Positions 7,472 through 15,759 of a stretch of 64,000 nucleotides of DNA are shown piece after piece. The notes under the pieces are model-generated. The model ran no database searches and was not told where the DNA came from. It was given only the letters and a program-made list of their open reading frames with translations. The stretch is taken from positions 124,001 to 188,000 of the forward strand of contig CAVRTA010000002.1 of NCBI GenBank assembly GCA_963724135.1. The letters run 5' to 3'. The position numbers were made by a program, and so were the translations under genes. The DNA is from DATLGB01 sp963724135 (GTDB lineage Bacteria > Actinomycetota > Thermoleophilia > Solirubrobacterales > Solirubrobacteraceae). How positions within the stretch are numbered: the stretch's first letter is position 1; the number at the start of each line of letters is the position of its first letter.

Positions 7472-10400
7472 CTAGCGCAGCGTCAGGCGCTCGGTCGCGT
7501 GCCCGCGGCTGCGCCCGCGGGTGGAGGCCTTCGTCGTCACCACGATGCGCACCGGCTTCCCGGCCCGGCGCAGCGCCCGGCGCGCCTTGCGGCTGAGCTT
7601 GATCCGGATCGTCTTGCGGCCGGCCTTGGTCAGCGTCGCCTTCCCGCGCCCGAGCGTCTTGAGGCCGAGCCGCCTGGCGGCCTTGCGGGCCAGCGTCGCG
7701 CGCGCCCGGCAGATGCCGGCGACTGCGAGCCGGCAGATCGCCGTGAGCACGCCCGTCGTGGCGACGGACGCCAGCGACTGCCGCGGTGTGGTGAGCCTCA
7801 GCGAGACAGCCTGGATGCAATTGGAGAACTCCGACGTGTTGCCGCTTGGGTCGGTGGCCGTCGCGGCCAGGCCGGTGAAGCCACCCGGCAATGCGACTCG
7901 CTCCTCGATCGAGCGCGGGCCGATCGCCGCCCGCAGGTGCAGGGTGCGCAGGAACCGCTCGCCCTCGCCGTAGCCCGACTTGTCGCAGGTTGCCACCGCG
8001 AACAGCTCCACCTCGTGCGCCTTGCCCGGCGCTCCCTTGAACAGGCCGCGCAGCAGCGGCGGTCGGGCGAAGTCGGTCGCGGTCAGCGTTTCGAGCTCCG
8101 GCGCGTTCTGGAGGTCGTTGGGCCCCTTGTCGCTGTCGTGGGGGTCGTTCGGGTCGGGCCCGCGCTCGCCTCCCAATCCGAGGTCGATGCCGAGCAGTTC
8201 ACCGTGGTCAAGCAGGTCGCCGCTGCCGCTGATGCGGTTCTGGGACAGCGTGATGCGCTTGGCAGAGTCCGTGATCAGCACGCCGCGCAGGCCGCTGCCC
8301 GTGATCGTGTTGGACTTGACCGTGTTGACGGCGGCGCGGTCGGCGGCGATGACGCCGTTGCCGTTGGGTCCGCTGATGTGGTTGCCCTGGACGGTCGTGC
8401 CCGTCGCCCGCCCGCGCAGCGCGATGCCGTCGAGTCCGTTGCGGCCCAGCGTGTTGCCCGTGATCCGCGTCGCCGTCGTGTCGAGGACATGGATGCCGTT
8501 CCCCGCGTTGCCCAGGACGGCGTCCACCTGGCCGGTGCGGCTGGTGCCGACGAAGTTGCCGGCCACCAGGTGACTGCTCTCGCCACGCTCCTCCTTCTGG
8601 ATCAGGATCCCGTCACGCCCGTTGCCGACGACGACGTTTGCGTCCTCGGCCGCCGTCCCGCCGATGACGGCGTTCGTGCTGTTCTGGTGCACGTGGATCC
8701 CGGTGCCGCCGTTGCCGAGCAGAAGCGCCGCGTCCGCTGACGGCTTGCGGTCGGTGCCGATCGCGTTGCCGACGACCTTCACGTCGCGCGAGAAGTGGAT
8801 CTCGATGCCGGTGAACGTGTTGCCGGAGATGACGTTGTCGGGCCCGATCGTGGTCGGCCCAGCGTTGAGGATCCACACGCCGCGGCCGTTGGGCCGGGGG
8901 ACCTCGGCGGCTGCGTCGGTCCCGATCGTGTTATGGGCGATGCGGGTGTTCTCCGACGCCTCGCCGGTGACGGTCACACCCTCGTCGAGGTTGTCGGAGA
9001 CGAGGTTGCCCGCCCCGGCGGCCCCGATCGTGTTCGACGGCGAGTTCTCGATCCGGAGCCCGTTGAGGTTCTTCACGATCACGTTCGACGTCAGCGTGCT
9101 CGAGCCGCCGCCCTGGAGCACGATCCCGTAGCGGGCGAAGTCGCGCACGGTCAGGCCGTCGATGGTGTTGCCCGCGGCCGTGAAGGTGAGCCCGTCGAGG
9201 AGCTTGCCGTCGGCGCCGGAGATCTCCACGCGCGGGCCGGCCGCGTCCTGGCGGCCGAGCACCGTGACCGGGCCGGTGATCTCCGGCAGTGCCGCGGCCG
9301 GGGCGATGCGCGGGCTCGTGCCCGAGAGCTGGAAGGTGATGCGGTCGGCGCCGGCCCGCGCGTTGGCCTCCTGGATGGCGGCGCGCAGCGTGCAGCGCGT
9401 CGTGGAGCTCGAGGCCGTGCCGTCGCAGACGCCGTCGGCGGTGTCGGTGTCCGGTCCGTCGCCGGTGTCGACGACGATCAGGCCGCAGGGCGTGGCGGCG
9501 CGGGCGCTTCGCGCGATCGGGCAGGCGTCGGTCGACGCGAGGTCCGGCTCGGCGGCGGTGCCGTCTCCGCCGGTGGTTCCGTGCAGGCCGTCGGCGCCGG
9601 GGGCGCCGTCGACGCCATAGGCGGCGCCGCCTGCACCCTCCCCGCCGTCCCCACCGGTGCCGAGGTGCCCGGCGGGACACGCGACGTTCGGGTCGGTCGG
9701 GTCGCATGGGCCGAGCGCATCACCAGGCGTGACGAAGTTGCCGGTGTTCGTGATGTTCGTCGGTGGCTCGAGCGTGCCGGCGTTGAAGACCGCGGCGCCG
9801 ATCGCGTCCCCGCCGTCGCCTCCATCCCCGCCGTTGCCGCCGGAGGAGCCGCTGGCCCCGGGCGCGGAATCCTCCTCCAGGCCGCCGCCGCCGTGGCCGC
9901 CGCGGCACCCGCCGCCCGCGGCGGCGCCGAACCCGAACTTGTTGCCGCCGAAGCCGGAGGTGAACGTGGCGCTCGCGCCGGTCGCGCGATTGCCCGAGAA
10001 CGTGGCGCCGGTGATCGTCAGGTGCCCGGCGTTGTAGATCCCCGCGCCCTTGGCGTCGCCGCCGTCGCCACCGTCGCCCCCGTCCCCGCCGCCGCCCGAG
10101 CAGGGGCCGGCGGCGCCGGCATGGCCGTGGATGGTCTCGTCACCGGAGTTGCACGCGCCGTTGTTGTCGGTGTCGGCGCACCCGTAGGCAGCGTTGCCGC
10201 CCGTGCCGCCGTCGCCCGCCCCGCCCCCGAAGCCCCCGAACCCGCCGAGCCCGCCGCGCGTCTCGTTGCCGGTGAAGCGCGTCCCGGTGACGCTCAGGTC
10301 GCCCTCGTTGTAGATGGCGCCGCCGCGCGCGTCGCCGCCGTCGCCGGCGTGACCGCCCGCGGCGCCGCCCGCGGCGGAGCCGCCGGAACCCGAGGATCCG

Positions 10401-11044
10401 GGCGCCCCGATCAGCGGCGCATCGCCCTGCAGGCCGTATCCGCCGTCGCCGCCGCCGCCGCCGGCCCCGCCGTCCTGGCCCGGGCCGCCGGTCAGGATGC
10501 AGTTGCTGAAAACGCCGTCACGCAGGACGGCCGTCGCGCCGGCGGCGATGAACATGCAGCCGCCGCGTGCGGTCGTGCCGTCGAGGCCGTTGCCGCCCGG
10601 GCTGCCGGCCGTGCCCGAACCGCCCGACTCGCCGTAGTCCTCGGCGTCGAGGCCGTCCTGGCCGCCGGCGCCTGCGCAGCCGGTCTGGCTCGGCATCCCG
10701 CCGCACATCTGCGGCGGTGTGACGGCGCCGAAGATCCCGTTGCCAATGTTGACGCCGTCGAGCGTCAGCGTCCCTCCGGTGACGGTGAAAACGCGCTTGG
10801 TGGGCGCCGCGAGCAGTGCGACGTGGTTCGGCGCCGTCAAGGAGACATCGGCGGTCACCACGAGCTCCTGGTCGAGCTGGATCGTGTCCGAGCAGGCGAA
10901 GCGGTAGTCGCCGCCGGCGGCGACGGCCTGCTCGACGGCGTCGGAGGTGCAGCTCGCGATCGGCGTCGGGTCAGCGGCTCGTGCCGCCGGCACAGCCCCG
11001 GCCAGCAGGGCAGCCGTGGACAGCCAGAGGAGTCCGAGCCTCAC
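7472..11044 (-). CDS. Giant secreted right-handed beta-helix protein with Gly-rich spacers
   Basis: 1190 residues from GTG 11044. It has a signal peptide (LLWLSTAALLAGAVPAARA), then Gly/Asp-rich collagen-like tracts between beta-helix coils (residues about 100-500). A CSLREA-like segment follows (VVDTGDGPDTDTADGVCDG ... CTLRAAIQEANA). Residues about 560-980 are NosD/pectate-lyase-type parallel beta-helix repeats (NTIDGLTVRDFARYGIVLQ, NVIVKNLNGLRIENSPSNTIG). The C-terminal 100 residues are very basic (RKAARRLGLKTLGRGKATLTKAGRK), a module I associate with secreted proteins of Solirubrobacterales. No sorting motif is visible. It probably works as an extracellular or surface carbohydrate-binding or adhesive protein. 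Opposite-strand ORFs in this interval are composition artefacts. Confidence 0.85.
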   Translation of the reverse strand: MRLGLLWLSTAALLAGAVPAARAADPTPIASCTSDAVEQAVAAGGDYRFACSDTIQLDQELVVTADVSLTAPNHVALLAAPTKRVFTVTGGTLTLDGVNIGNGIFGAVTPPQMCGGMPSQTGCAGAGGQDGLDAEDYGESGGSGTAGSPGGNGLDGTTARGGCMFIAAGATAVLRDGVFSNCILTGGPGQDGGAGGGGGDGGYGLQGDAPLIGAPGSSGSGGSAAGGAAGGHAGDGGDARGGAIYNEGDLSVTGTRFTGNETRGGLGGFGGFGGGAGDGGTGGNAAYGCADTDNNGACNSGDETIHGHAGAAGPCSGGGGDGGDGGDGGDAKGAGIYNAGHLTITGATFSGNRATGASATFTSGFGGNKFGFGAAAGGGCRGGHGGGGLEEDSAPGASGSSGGNGGDGGDGGDAIGAAVFNAGTLEPPTNITNTGNFVTPGDALGPCDPTDPNVACPAGHLGTGGDGGEGAGGAAYGVDGAPGADGLHGTTGGDGTAAEPDLASTDACPIARSARAATPCGLIVVDTGDGPDTDTADGVCDGTASSSTTRCTLRAAIQEANARAGADRITFQLSGTSPRIAPAAALPEITGPVTVLGRQDAAGPRVEISGADGKLLDGLTFTAAGNTIDGLTVRDFARYGIVLQGGGSSTLTSNVIVKNLNGLRIENSPSNTIGAAGAGNLVSDNLDEGVTVTGEASENTRIAHNTIGTDAAAEVPRPNGRGVWILNAGPTTIGPDNVISGNTFTGIEIHFSRDVKVVGNAIGTDRKPSADAALLLGNGGTGIHVHQNSTNAVIGGTAAEDANVVVGNGRDGILIQKEERGESSHLVAGNFVGTSRTGQVDAVLGNAGNGIHVLDTTATRITGNTLGRNGLDGIALRGRATGTTVQGNHISGPNGNGVIAADRAAVNTVKSNTITGSGLRGVLITDSAKRITLSQNRISGSGDLLDHGELLGIDLGLGGERGPDPNDPHDSDKGPNDLQNAPELETLTATDFARPPLLRGLFKGAPGKAHEVELFAVATCDKSGYGEGERFLRTLHLRAAIGPRSIEERVALPGGFTGLAATATDPSGNTSEFSNCIQAVSLRLTTPRQSLASVATTGVLTAICRLAVAGICRARATLARKAARRLGLKTLGRGKATLTKAGRKTIRIKLSRKARRALRRAGKPVRIVVTTKASTRGRSRGHATERLTLR

Positions 11045-11222
11045 GATCAGAAGGTACGGCCGTTCCGTCTGGCCGTCAACGATCCCGGCGACTGCACGTT
11101 CGCGAACGACTCATGGAGGGCGCCGCACGCGAGGTGTCTAGCGCCAACCAGCGGGACGAGCAGATCCGTCACGTCGTCAGAGAGGTTGCCCGAGTCGGCG
11201 AACCCCGCGAGGGGCGAGCCCC

Positions 11223-11708
11223 CTATTCCGCGAGGATCGCGTCCATCTGACCCATGGCCTGCTTCATGCCCTCGGCCTGGCCCATGTCGAGCACCCGCTG
11301 CAGGTCCTCGACGGTGGAATGGATGGAGACGAGCTCCATGCGCGTGCGGCCGCCGTCCTCGGTGAGCCGCATTCGCATCTGCCCGGTTGGGAGCTCCGGG
11401 TTGACGTTGCCGTCGGCGTCCGCGAAGGAGTCCTCCACGTCCAGCGAGTGCGGCGGGTCGACGGCGACGACACGCCAGACGCCGTGGAACCGCTCACCCT
11501 CCGGGCTGGTCATGAAGTAGGTGACGGTGCCACCCGGCTCGAGCTCGTGGCGCTCGAAGGTCGCCGGGTAGCCCGGAGGACCCCACCAGCGCTCGAGCTT
11601 GCGCGGGTCCGACCACAGCTCCCACACGCGCTCGACCGGTGCGTCGAACTCCGCGACCAGGGTCAGGGTGCGGGCGTCGAGGTCGGTGTCGACGGTCGTG
11701 ACGGTCAT
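11223..11708 (-). CDS. SRPBCC/AHSA1-family protein
   Basis: 161 residues from ATG 11708, chosen because this start overlaps the ArsR stop codon. It has the classic AHSA1 pattern: LVAEFDAPVERVWELWSDPRKLERWWGPPGYPATF, EPGGTVTYFM, RTRMELVSIHSTVEDLQ and a final helix GMKQAMGQMDAIL. Members bind hydrophobic ligands in a START-like cavity. Cotranscribed with the ArsR-type repressor at 11705-12034, a very common actinobacterial pair whose ligand is usually unknown. Confidence 0.9.
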   Translation of the reverse strand: MTVTTVDTDLDARTLTLVAEFDAPVERVWELWSDPRKLERWWGPPGYPATFERHELEPGGTVTYFMTSPEGERFHGVWRVVAVDPPHSLDVEDSFADADGNVNPELPTGQMRMRLTEDGGRTRMELVSIHSTVEDLQRVLDMGQAEGMKQAMGQMDAILAE

Positions 11709-12034
11709 CGGGGGTTCCCTTCTTCGGTGAGGACATCGGTCATGCGCGCCACGCGGCCGCGCCACAGGTCTTCGAGCTCGTCGAGCGCGCCGCGCGCCCG
11801 GCGGACGGCTGCGCGCTCGGTGCGCACGAGCGTCTCCCGCCCGCGACGCTCCTTGACCACCAGGCCGGCGCGCTCGAGCACCGCCACGTGCTTCTGCACG
11901 GCGGCGAAGCTCATCGGGTAGGCCTCGGCGAGCCGCGTCACCGACGGAGCGTCGATCGCGCAGCGGCGCAGGATGTCGCGCCGCGTCGGATCGGCGAGCC
12001 CACCGAACAACCCGTCGGTCGTATCTACAACCAT
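11705..12034 (-). CDS. ArsR-family winged-helix repressor
   Basis: 109 residues from ATG 12034. The winged helix is visible in FGGLADPTRRDILRRC, SVTRLAEAYPMSFAAVQKHVAVLERAGLVVKERRGRE. It is followed by a basic linker and an ELEDLWRGRVARM helix. No metal-binding cysteine pair is seen, which fits the SRPBCC-linked ArsR subfamily. The start codon sits inside an inverted repeat (12026-12043), so the transcript is probably leaderless and autoregulated. Stop codon overlaps the SRPBCC start. Confidence 0.9.
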   Translation of the reverse strand: MVVDTTDGLFGGLADPTRRDILRRCAIDAPSVTRLAEAYPMSFAAVQKHVAVLERAGLVVKERRGRETLVRTERAAVRRARGALDELEDLWRGRVARMTDVLTEEGNPR

Positions 12035-12043
12035 TTGGTTGTA
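12026..12043. promoter_or_regulatory. Operator of the ArsR-SRPBCC operon
   Basis: Perfect inverted repeat TACAACC-ATTT-GGTTGTA spanning the arsR start codon. A TAACAT -10-like hexamer lies just upstream on the minus strand (12043-12048), which places the start of transcription at or near the ATG. Binding of the ArsR protein here would block its own operon. Confidence 0.7.
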
Positions 12044-12068
12044 TGTTAGCGCAGGTGCGACGCAGCGG

Positions 12069-12911
12069 TCACACGCGCTGCAGCTTCTCGGGGTTGCGGA
12101 TCGCGTCGATCCGGGTGATCCGGCCGTCGGCAACGGCGAGCGAGAGCGCCGCGCGGTGACCATCGCTGCTCGGAAGCACCAGCCCGAGCCGCCCGTTGAG
12201 CTCGAGCTCGATCGGGTCCTGCGTTGACCTCCGGCCGAGTGCGACCCACGCCCGCGCAACCCGCGCTGCGCCGTGCAGCGGCCTGCGCGCGGCGGTCGCG
12301 CGGCCACCGCCGTCCGACGTCCAGATGACCTCCGGATCGAGCACCGCGACGAGGCCCTCGAGGTCGCCCTCGGCGACGGCCTGCGCGAACGCCCGCACGG
12401 CGCGGTCGTGCTCGTCGCGCGAGGCCGCGAAGCGAGGGCATTCGGCCTTCACATGGCGGCGGGCCCGCGAGGCGAGTTGGCGGACCGCCTCCGGCGAGCG
12501 GCCGACCACCTGGGCGACGTCCCCGAACGGCACGTCGAAGACGTCGTGCAGGACGAACGCCGTGCGCTCCGCGGGCGAGAGCTGTTCGAGCACGGCGAGC
12601 AGCGCGTAGCTCACCCACTCGTCCAGCGTCACGCGGTCCGCCGGGTCCTCCGACCCGAGCGGCTCCGGCAGCCACGGACCGACATAGGCCTCACGGCGCG
12701 CGCGGGCAGACCGAAGGCGATCGAGTGCCAGCCGGGCCACGACCGTCGTCAGCCAGCCGTCGAGGTTGTCGATGGCGTCCGCGTCGGAACGCTCGAGCCG
12801 CAGCCACGCCTCCTGCACCACGTCCTCGGCCTCGCCCACGTCGCCCAGCTCGCTGTAGGCGAGGCGCAGCAGCCGCGGGCGGGCCTGCGCGAACCGTTCG
12901 GTGGCGGTCAT
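12069..12911 (-). CDS. ECF41-type sigma factor with C-terminal SnoaL-like domain
   Basis: 280 residues from ATG 12911. Sigma region 2 is LLRLAYSELGDVGEAEDVVQEAWLRLE; region 4 is LSPAERTAFVLHDVFDVPFGDVAQVVGRSPEAVRQLASRARRHV. The extra C-terminal domain (residues about 170-280) contains the DGGG motif (WTSDGGGRATAARRPL) known from the ECF41 group, where a fused SnoaL-like domain modulates the sigma factor instead of an anti-sigma. Start overlaps the stop of the upstream truncated epimerase (ATGA). ECF41 loci characteristically include a carboxymuconolactone decarboxylase, oxidoreductase or epimerase gene, matching this context. Confidence 0.9.
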   Translation of the reverse strand: MTATERFAQARPRLLRLAYSELGDVGEAEDVVQEAWLRLERSDADAIDNLDGWLTTVVARLALDRLRSARARREAYVGPWLPEPLGSEDPADRVTLDEWVSYALLAVLEQLSPAERTAFVLHDVFDVPFGDVAQVVGRSPEAVRQLASRARRHVKAECPRFAASRDEHDRAVRAFAQAVAEGDLEGLVAVLDPEVIWTSDGGGRATAARRPLHGAARVARAWVALGRRSTQDPIELELNGRLGLVLPSSDGHRAALSLAVADGRITRIDAIRNPEKLQRV

Positions 12912-13396
12912 GCCGCGACCCCGACCGCCGCGGCGATCGCCGACGCCGCGTCGTCGAGCCAGACCGTCGGCTGGTAGGCGTCGGGTGGTCCGGCGGCGAC
13001 CGAGGTGCCGCCGCGCGCGGCCTCCAACGCCGCTTGACTGGACTCGCCGTCGGGCCCGAGGAACAGCCCGAAGCGCAGCACGACGGTGTCGCCGCCGAAC
13101 AGCTCGTGCGCGTTGCGCTCGGCCGTCAGCGCGGTCGTCGTCACGCCGCCGCCGATGGCCGGCGCATCCTCCTCCAGCCACTCCTCGCCGCCGTCGGCGT
13201 ACACGAAGGCGATCGACTCCTGCACGAGCCGTCGCACGCCCGCGGCCTGGCCGGCGCGCGCCCCGAGGCCCTCGAGCTGCTCGCGGCCCCGGGCGGAGCG
13301 CGTGACGCCGGACACGCGGTGGCCAGCGCCGAGCAGCTCACGGACGGCGCGCCGACCGGCGACGCCCGTGGATCCGGTGATGACGATGTCGTTCAT
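12908..13396 (-). CDS. Shortened NAD-dependent epimerase-like protein (degenerate)
   Basis: 162 residues, against about 300 for the family. It starts with a normal Rossmann motif (MNDIVITGSTGVAGRRAV) but jumps from LGARA straight to QAAGVRRLVQESIAFVY. About 60 residues, including the segment after the second beta strand, seem to be missing in frame. The C-terminus also ends early at AVGVAA. The reading frame and overlap with the sigma factor start are intact, so it is still translated in the operon. Either a catalytically dead relic kept for coupling or a minimal protein with another role. Confidence 0.65.
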   Translation of the reverse strand: MNDIVITGSTGVAGRRAVRELLGAGHRVSGVTRSARGREQLEGLGARAGQAAGVRRLVQESIAFVYADGGEEWLEEDAPAIGGGVTTTALTAERNAHELFGGDTVVLRFGLFLGPDGESSQAALEAARGGTSVAAGPPDAYQPTVWLDDAASAIAAAVGVAA

Positions 13397-13404
13397 GCCG
13401 GACT

Positions 13405-13431
13405 GACGACGTACCTTGCCGGATCGTGACA
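13405..13431 (-). promoter_or_regulatory. ECF41-like promoter of the epimerase-sigma operon
   Basis: On the minus strand TGTCACG (13431-13425) is followed after exactly 16 nt by CGTC (13408-13405), and the start codon follows 9 nt later. This resembles the TGTCACA / CGTC promoter reported for ECF41 sigma factors, and implies autoregulation. Confidence 0.6.
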
Positions 13432-13438
13432 CGACGGA

Positions 13439-13465
13439 TGTCACGTGCACCGGCTCCATCTCGTC
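13439..13465 (+). promoter_or_regulatory. ECF41-like promoter of the plus-strand epimerase
   Basis: TGTCACG (13439-13445), 16-nt spacer, CGTC (13462-13465): identical core sequences and spacing to the divergent promoter at 13405-13431. Ribosome site AGAGGGGAG at 13485-13493. Confidence 0.6.
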
Positions 13466-13498
13466 ACTGGGGTGCAAGCAACCCAGAGGGGAGCAGTC

Positions 13499-14464
13499 AT
13501 GAAGGTCTTCGTAGCGGGTGCCACAGGCGCCCTGGGCAGCACGCTCGTGCCGCAGCTCGTGGCACGCGGCCACGAGGTGGTCGGCATGACGAGGAGCACA
13601 TCGAAGCGGGACCTCGTGCGCAGCCTGGGCGCGCGGCCGATCGTGGCCGACGCGCTGGACGCCGACGCGGTCGCCCGGGCGGTCGCGGACGCCGAACCGG
13701 AGGTCATCGTGCACGAGCTCACCGCGCTGTCGGGACCGATGAGCGTCCGCGACGCGCGGCGGCCCGACCGGTCTCCCGCTGCGATCATGACCAACCGGCT
13801 GCGCATCGAGGCGACGGACCACCTCCTGGCCGCCGGGCGGTCGACGGGCGCCCGCCGCGTCGTCGCGCAGAGCTTCGGGGGGTTCCGGTTCGACCACGCC
13901 GGCGACGAGGTGCGGACCGAGGCGGACCCCCTGGGTCCCGACGATCCGCCGGCGGCGCTGCGCGCCGCCCAGGCGGCGTACCTGCAGCTCGAACGGGCGG
14001 TGACGACGATCGACTGGGGCGAGGGGCTCGCGCTGCGCTACGGCGGCTTCTACGGCCCGGGCACATCGATCAGCCTGGCCCCTGACGCGCAGATGGTGGC
14101 GCCGATCCGCAAGCGCCGGTTCCCGATCATCGGAGACGGCGGGGGCATCTTCTCGTACGTGCACATCGAGGACGCCGCGACGGCGACCGCGATCGCAGTC
14201 GAGCGCGGCCGGCCGGGGGTCTACTACGTCGTCGACGACGAGCCCGCTCCCGTGCGCGAGTGGCTGCCGGTGCTCGCGAGCGCGCTGGACGCCGGGCCGC
14301 CCCGGCGGGTCCCCCGCTGGCTCGGCCGGCTCCTCGCCGGTCCGGCGGCGACGGCGATGATGACAGAGGCGCGAGGCGCCTCGAACGAGAAGGCCAAGGG
14401 CGAGCTCGGCTGGCGGCCGCGCTACGCGAGCTGGCGGCAGGGCTTCACGCAGGGTCTCGGCTGA
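13499..14464 (+). CDS. NAD-dependent epimerase/dehydratase
   Basis: 321 residues from ATG 13499, preceded by AGAGGGGAG. It has the Rossmann motif VFVAGATGALGSTLV, then a conserved VVAQSFGGFRF strand and the later HIEDAATATAIAVERG region of extended-SDR epimerases. The usual catalytic YxxxK is not evident; AAYLQLERAV occupies that region, so activity on sugars is uncertain. Divergent from the ECF41 sigma operon and carrying the same promoter signature, it is probably the main target of that sigma factor. Confidence 0.85.
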   Translation: MKVFVAGATGALGSTLVPQLVARGHEVVGMTRSTSKRDLVRSLGARPIVADALDADAVARAVADAEPEVIVHELTALSGPMSVRDARRPDRSPAAIMTNRLRIEATDHLLAAGRSTGARRVVAQSFGGFRFDHAGDEVRTEADPLGPDDPPAALRAAQAAYLQLERAVTTIDWGEGLALRYGGFYGPGTSISLAPDAQMVAPIRKRRFPIIGDGGGIFSYVHIEDAATATAIAVERGRPGVYYVVDDEPAPVREWLPVLASALDAGPPRRVPRWLGRLLAGPAATAMMTEARGASNEKAKGELGWRPRYASWRQGFTQGLG

Positions 14465-14482
14465 GTCCGTGCGGTGAGCTCT

Positions 14483-14637
14483 GGTGGATGAGTCGGTCGA
14501 TGAGGGCGGCGGCGACCATGGCGTCGCCGACCTCGCGACGCGGCGCCGGCTCAAAGACCGGGGCACCGGGCCGCCCGACCGCCCTACCTCTGCACTTTGA
14601 TTCCTGAAAACTCTGCACTTTTCGGTTCCTGTTGACA
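14483..14637 (-). mobile_element. IS21-family remnant (istB tail fragment plus terminal repeats)
   Basis: On the minus strand the codons at about 14530-14483 read GDAMVAAALIDRLIHQ, closely matching the C-terminal helix of the IS21 helper ATPase IstB. About 60 bp away are two direct repeats of about 20 bp (14588-14606 and 14611-14631, both CTCTGCACTTT...TTCCTG on the plus strand). They are followed by a TGTCAAC terminus (14637-14631), as at IS21 ends, which carry multiple transposase-binding repeats. istA and nearly all of istB are missing, so this is an inactive scar. The rest of the gap (14638-14872) has no recognisable gene. Confidence 0.6.
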
Positions 14638-14872
14638 CTCGGTTGGCTCCCGGACCGGAGCGAACGTACTCGACACCATCGGTGGTCCGGCGCGCTACGT
14701 CGGTGCCGGGGGCGCGACCAGGTGGATGACGCCTCTTTGGGGCACGGGTGTACGATTAGAACGTCGTCTGCTCGAACCCCCGGCGGATGATGGCGGCACC
14801 GGCTCCAACTCTTGGCTGGGTCGGGCGTGATCTGAGTGGTCGCGCCGCAACCTTCTCGCTCGGAGTTATGCC

Positions 14873-15343
14873 GTGGATTCGTCTTCTGCCAAACCCCTCG
14901 CTCCGGCAGGCCTTGACGCCCACGGGCCCGTGCGCCTGCCCAGCCAGTTCGTTCGTCCGCCGGTCTTTGCGTGCTCACCCACAGACCGAGGTCGGGATGC
15001 GTCCTGGGTGCACCTCGCCGGCGAACTGGACATCGCGACCACCCCACTGCTGCAGGAGACGCTGCGCGCGTCTCGGCTTGGCTCGTTGCGCGCGCGACTG
15101 GTCGTGCTGGACATGCGCGACCTCGAGTTCATCGACACGTCGGGCGTGCACGCGATCACGGAAGCCGGCATCCGCGCGCGACAGGCAGGCGGGCGCCTGG
15201 TTCTCGTCCGCGGGCCGCCTGCCGTCGACCGCATGTTCGCGCTGACTAGGGCCTGTCAGCAACTCGAGATCGCCGACCTCGACCCCGGCGAGCCGGCTGT
15301 CACGGCACTCGTGCATCTCGTAGATGCGGAGCGCGCAGAATGA
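14873..15343 (+). CDS. STAS-domain anti-sigma factor antagonist
   Basis: 156 residues from GTG 14873, with CGGAG 7 nt upstream. After an about 40-residue Pro-rich extension, the STAS fold is clear: WVHLAGELDIATTPLLQETL, VVLDMRDLEFIDTSGVHAITEA. The DTSG serine is the site normally phosphorylated by an anti-sigma kinase, so the switch should be functional. No cognate anti-sigma kinase is encoded nearby, so it probably acts with a distant partner in general stress control. Confidence 0.88.
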   Translation: MDSSSAKPLAPAGLDAHGPVRLPSQFVRPPVFACSPTDRGRDASWVHLAGELDIATTPLLQETLRASRLGSLRARLVVLDMRDLEFIDTSGVHAITEAGIRARQAGGRLVLVRGPPAVDRMFALTRACQQLEIADLDPGEPAVTALVHLVDAERAE

Positions 15344-15474
15344 CTGGGTCCGAGACGGTCCCGATCGAGCACGAGACCGTGGAGCGCGTCGTGCGCGTCC
15401 TGGTGGTTGGGGTGCCCGCGGCCGCGCTCGTCGCAGGTGGGTGGCTGGCGTGGGGCGGCGGCGGGCTCACGTGA
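15340..15474 (+). CDS. Small single-span membrane protein, 44 aa (uncertain)
   Basis: ATG 15340 overlaps the STAS stop codon (ATGA). The product has an acidic start and one hydrophobic span (VVRVLVVGVPAAALVAGGWLAW). It could be a coupled small membrane protein. Alternatively it is a leftover of the desaturase remnant that begins immediately downstream, since the hydrophobic segment resembles a desaturase membrane helix. Confidence 0.35.
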   Translation: MTGSETVPIEHETVERVVRVLVVGVPAAALVAGGWLAWGGGGLT

Positions 15475-15753
15475 CCTTCAGCATCGACTCGCTGTGCCAT
15501 TGCTTCGGCCGACGGCGGTTTGCCACCGGAGACGAGTCGCGCAACCTCCGCCTGGCTCGCGCCGCTGGCCTTCGGCGAGTCCTGGCACAACAACCATCAC
15601 GCGTTTCCCACCTCAGCGCGGCACGGCCCCGGGCGCGGGCGGGTCGACCCCGGTGCATGGCTCATCACTGGTCTCGAGCGCGTCCACCTGGCGTGGGACG
15701 TCGTACGCATCAGCCCAGCGCGCCAGCAGGCTAAGCATGGACCTGCCGCCTAA
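15466..15753 (+). pseudogene. Fatty-acid desaturase C-terminal remnant with frameshift
   Basis: One frame reads HVTFSIDSLCHCFGRRRFATGDESRN, the second histidine-box region of acyl-CoA/stearoyl-type desaturases. From about 15550 the next frame continues with WLAPLAFGESWHNNHHAFPTSARHG (third box HNNHH), then WDVVRISPARQQAK and a stop at 15753. Deleting one C in AACCTCCGCC (15544-15551) restores the frame. The N-terminal two thirds and first histidine box are missing. Non-functional. Confidence 0.75.
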
Positions 15754-15759
15754 CGGCTG

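Noticed and set aside
9800..10480. Dense GCCGCC-type DNA repetition that looks like a tandem repeat or CRISPR-like pattern
   Set aside because: It is codon repetition of Gly/Ala/Asp in the beta-helix gene, with no fixed unit or spacers; no CRISPR array was seen anywhere in the window.
8795..11365. Plus-strand ORF of 856 codons opposite the beta-helix gene
   Set aside because: A composition artefact of GC-rich, glycine-encoding DNA; the opposite strand has signal peptide, CSLREA and beta-helix repeats.
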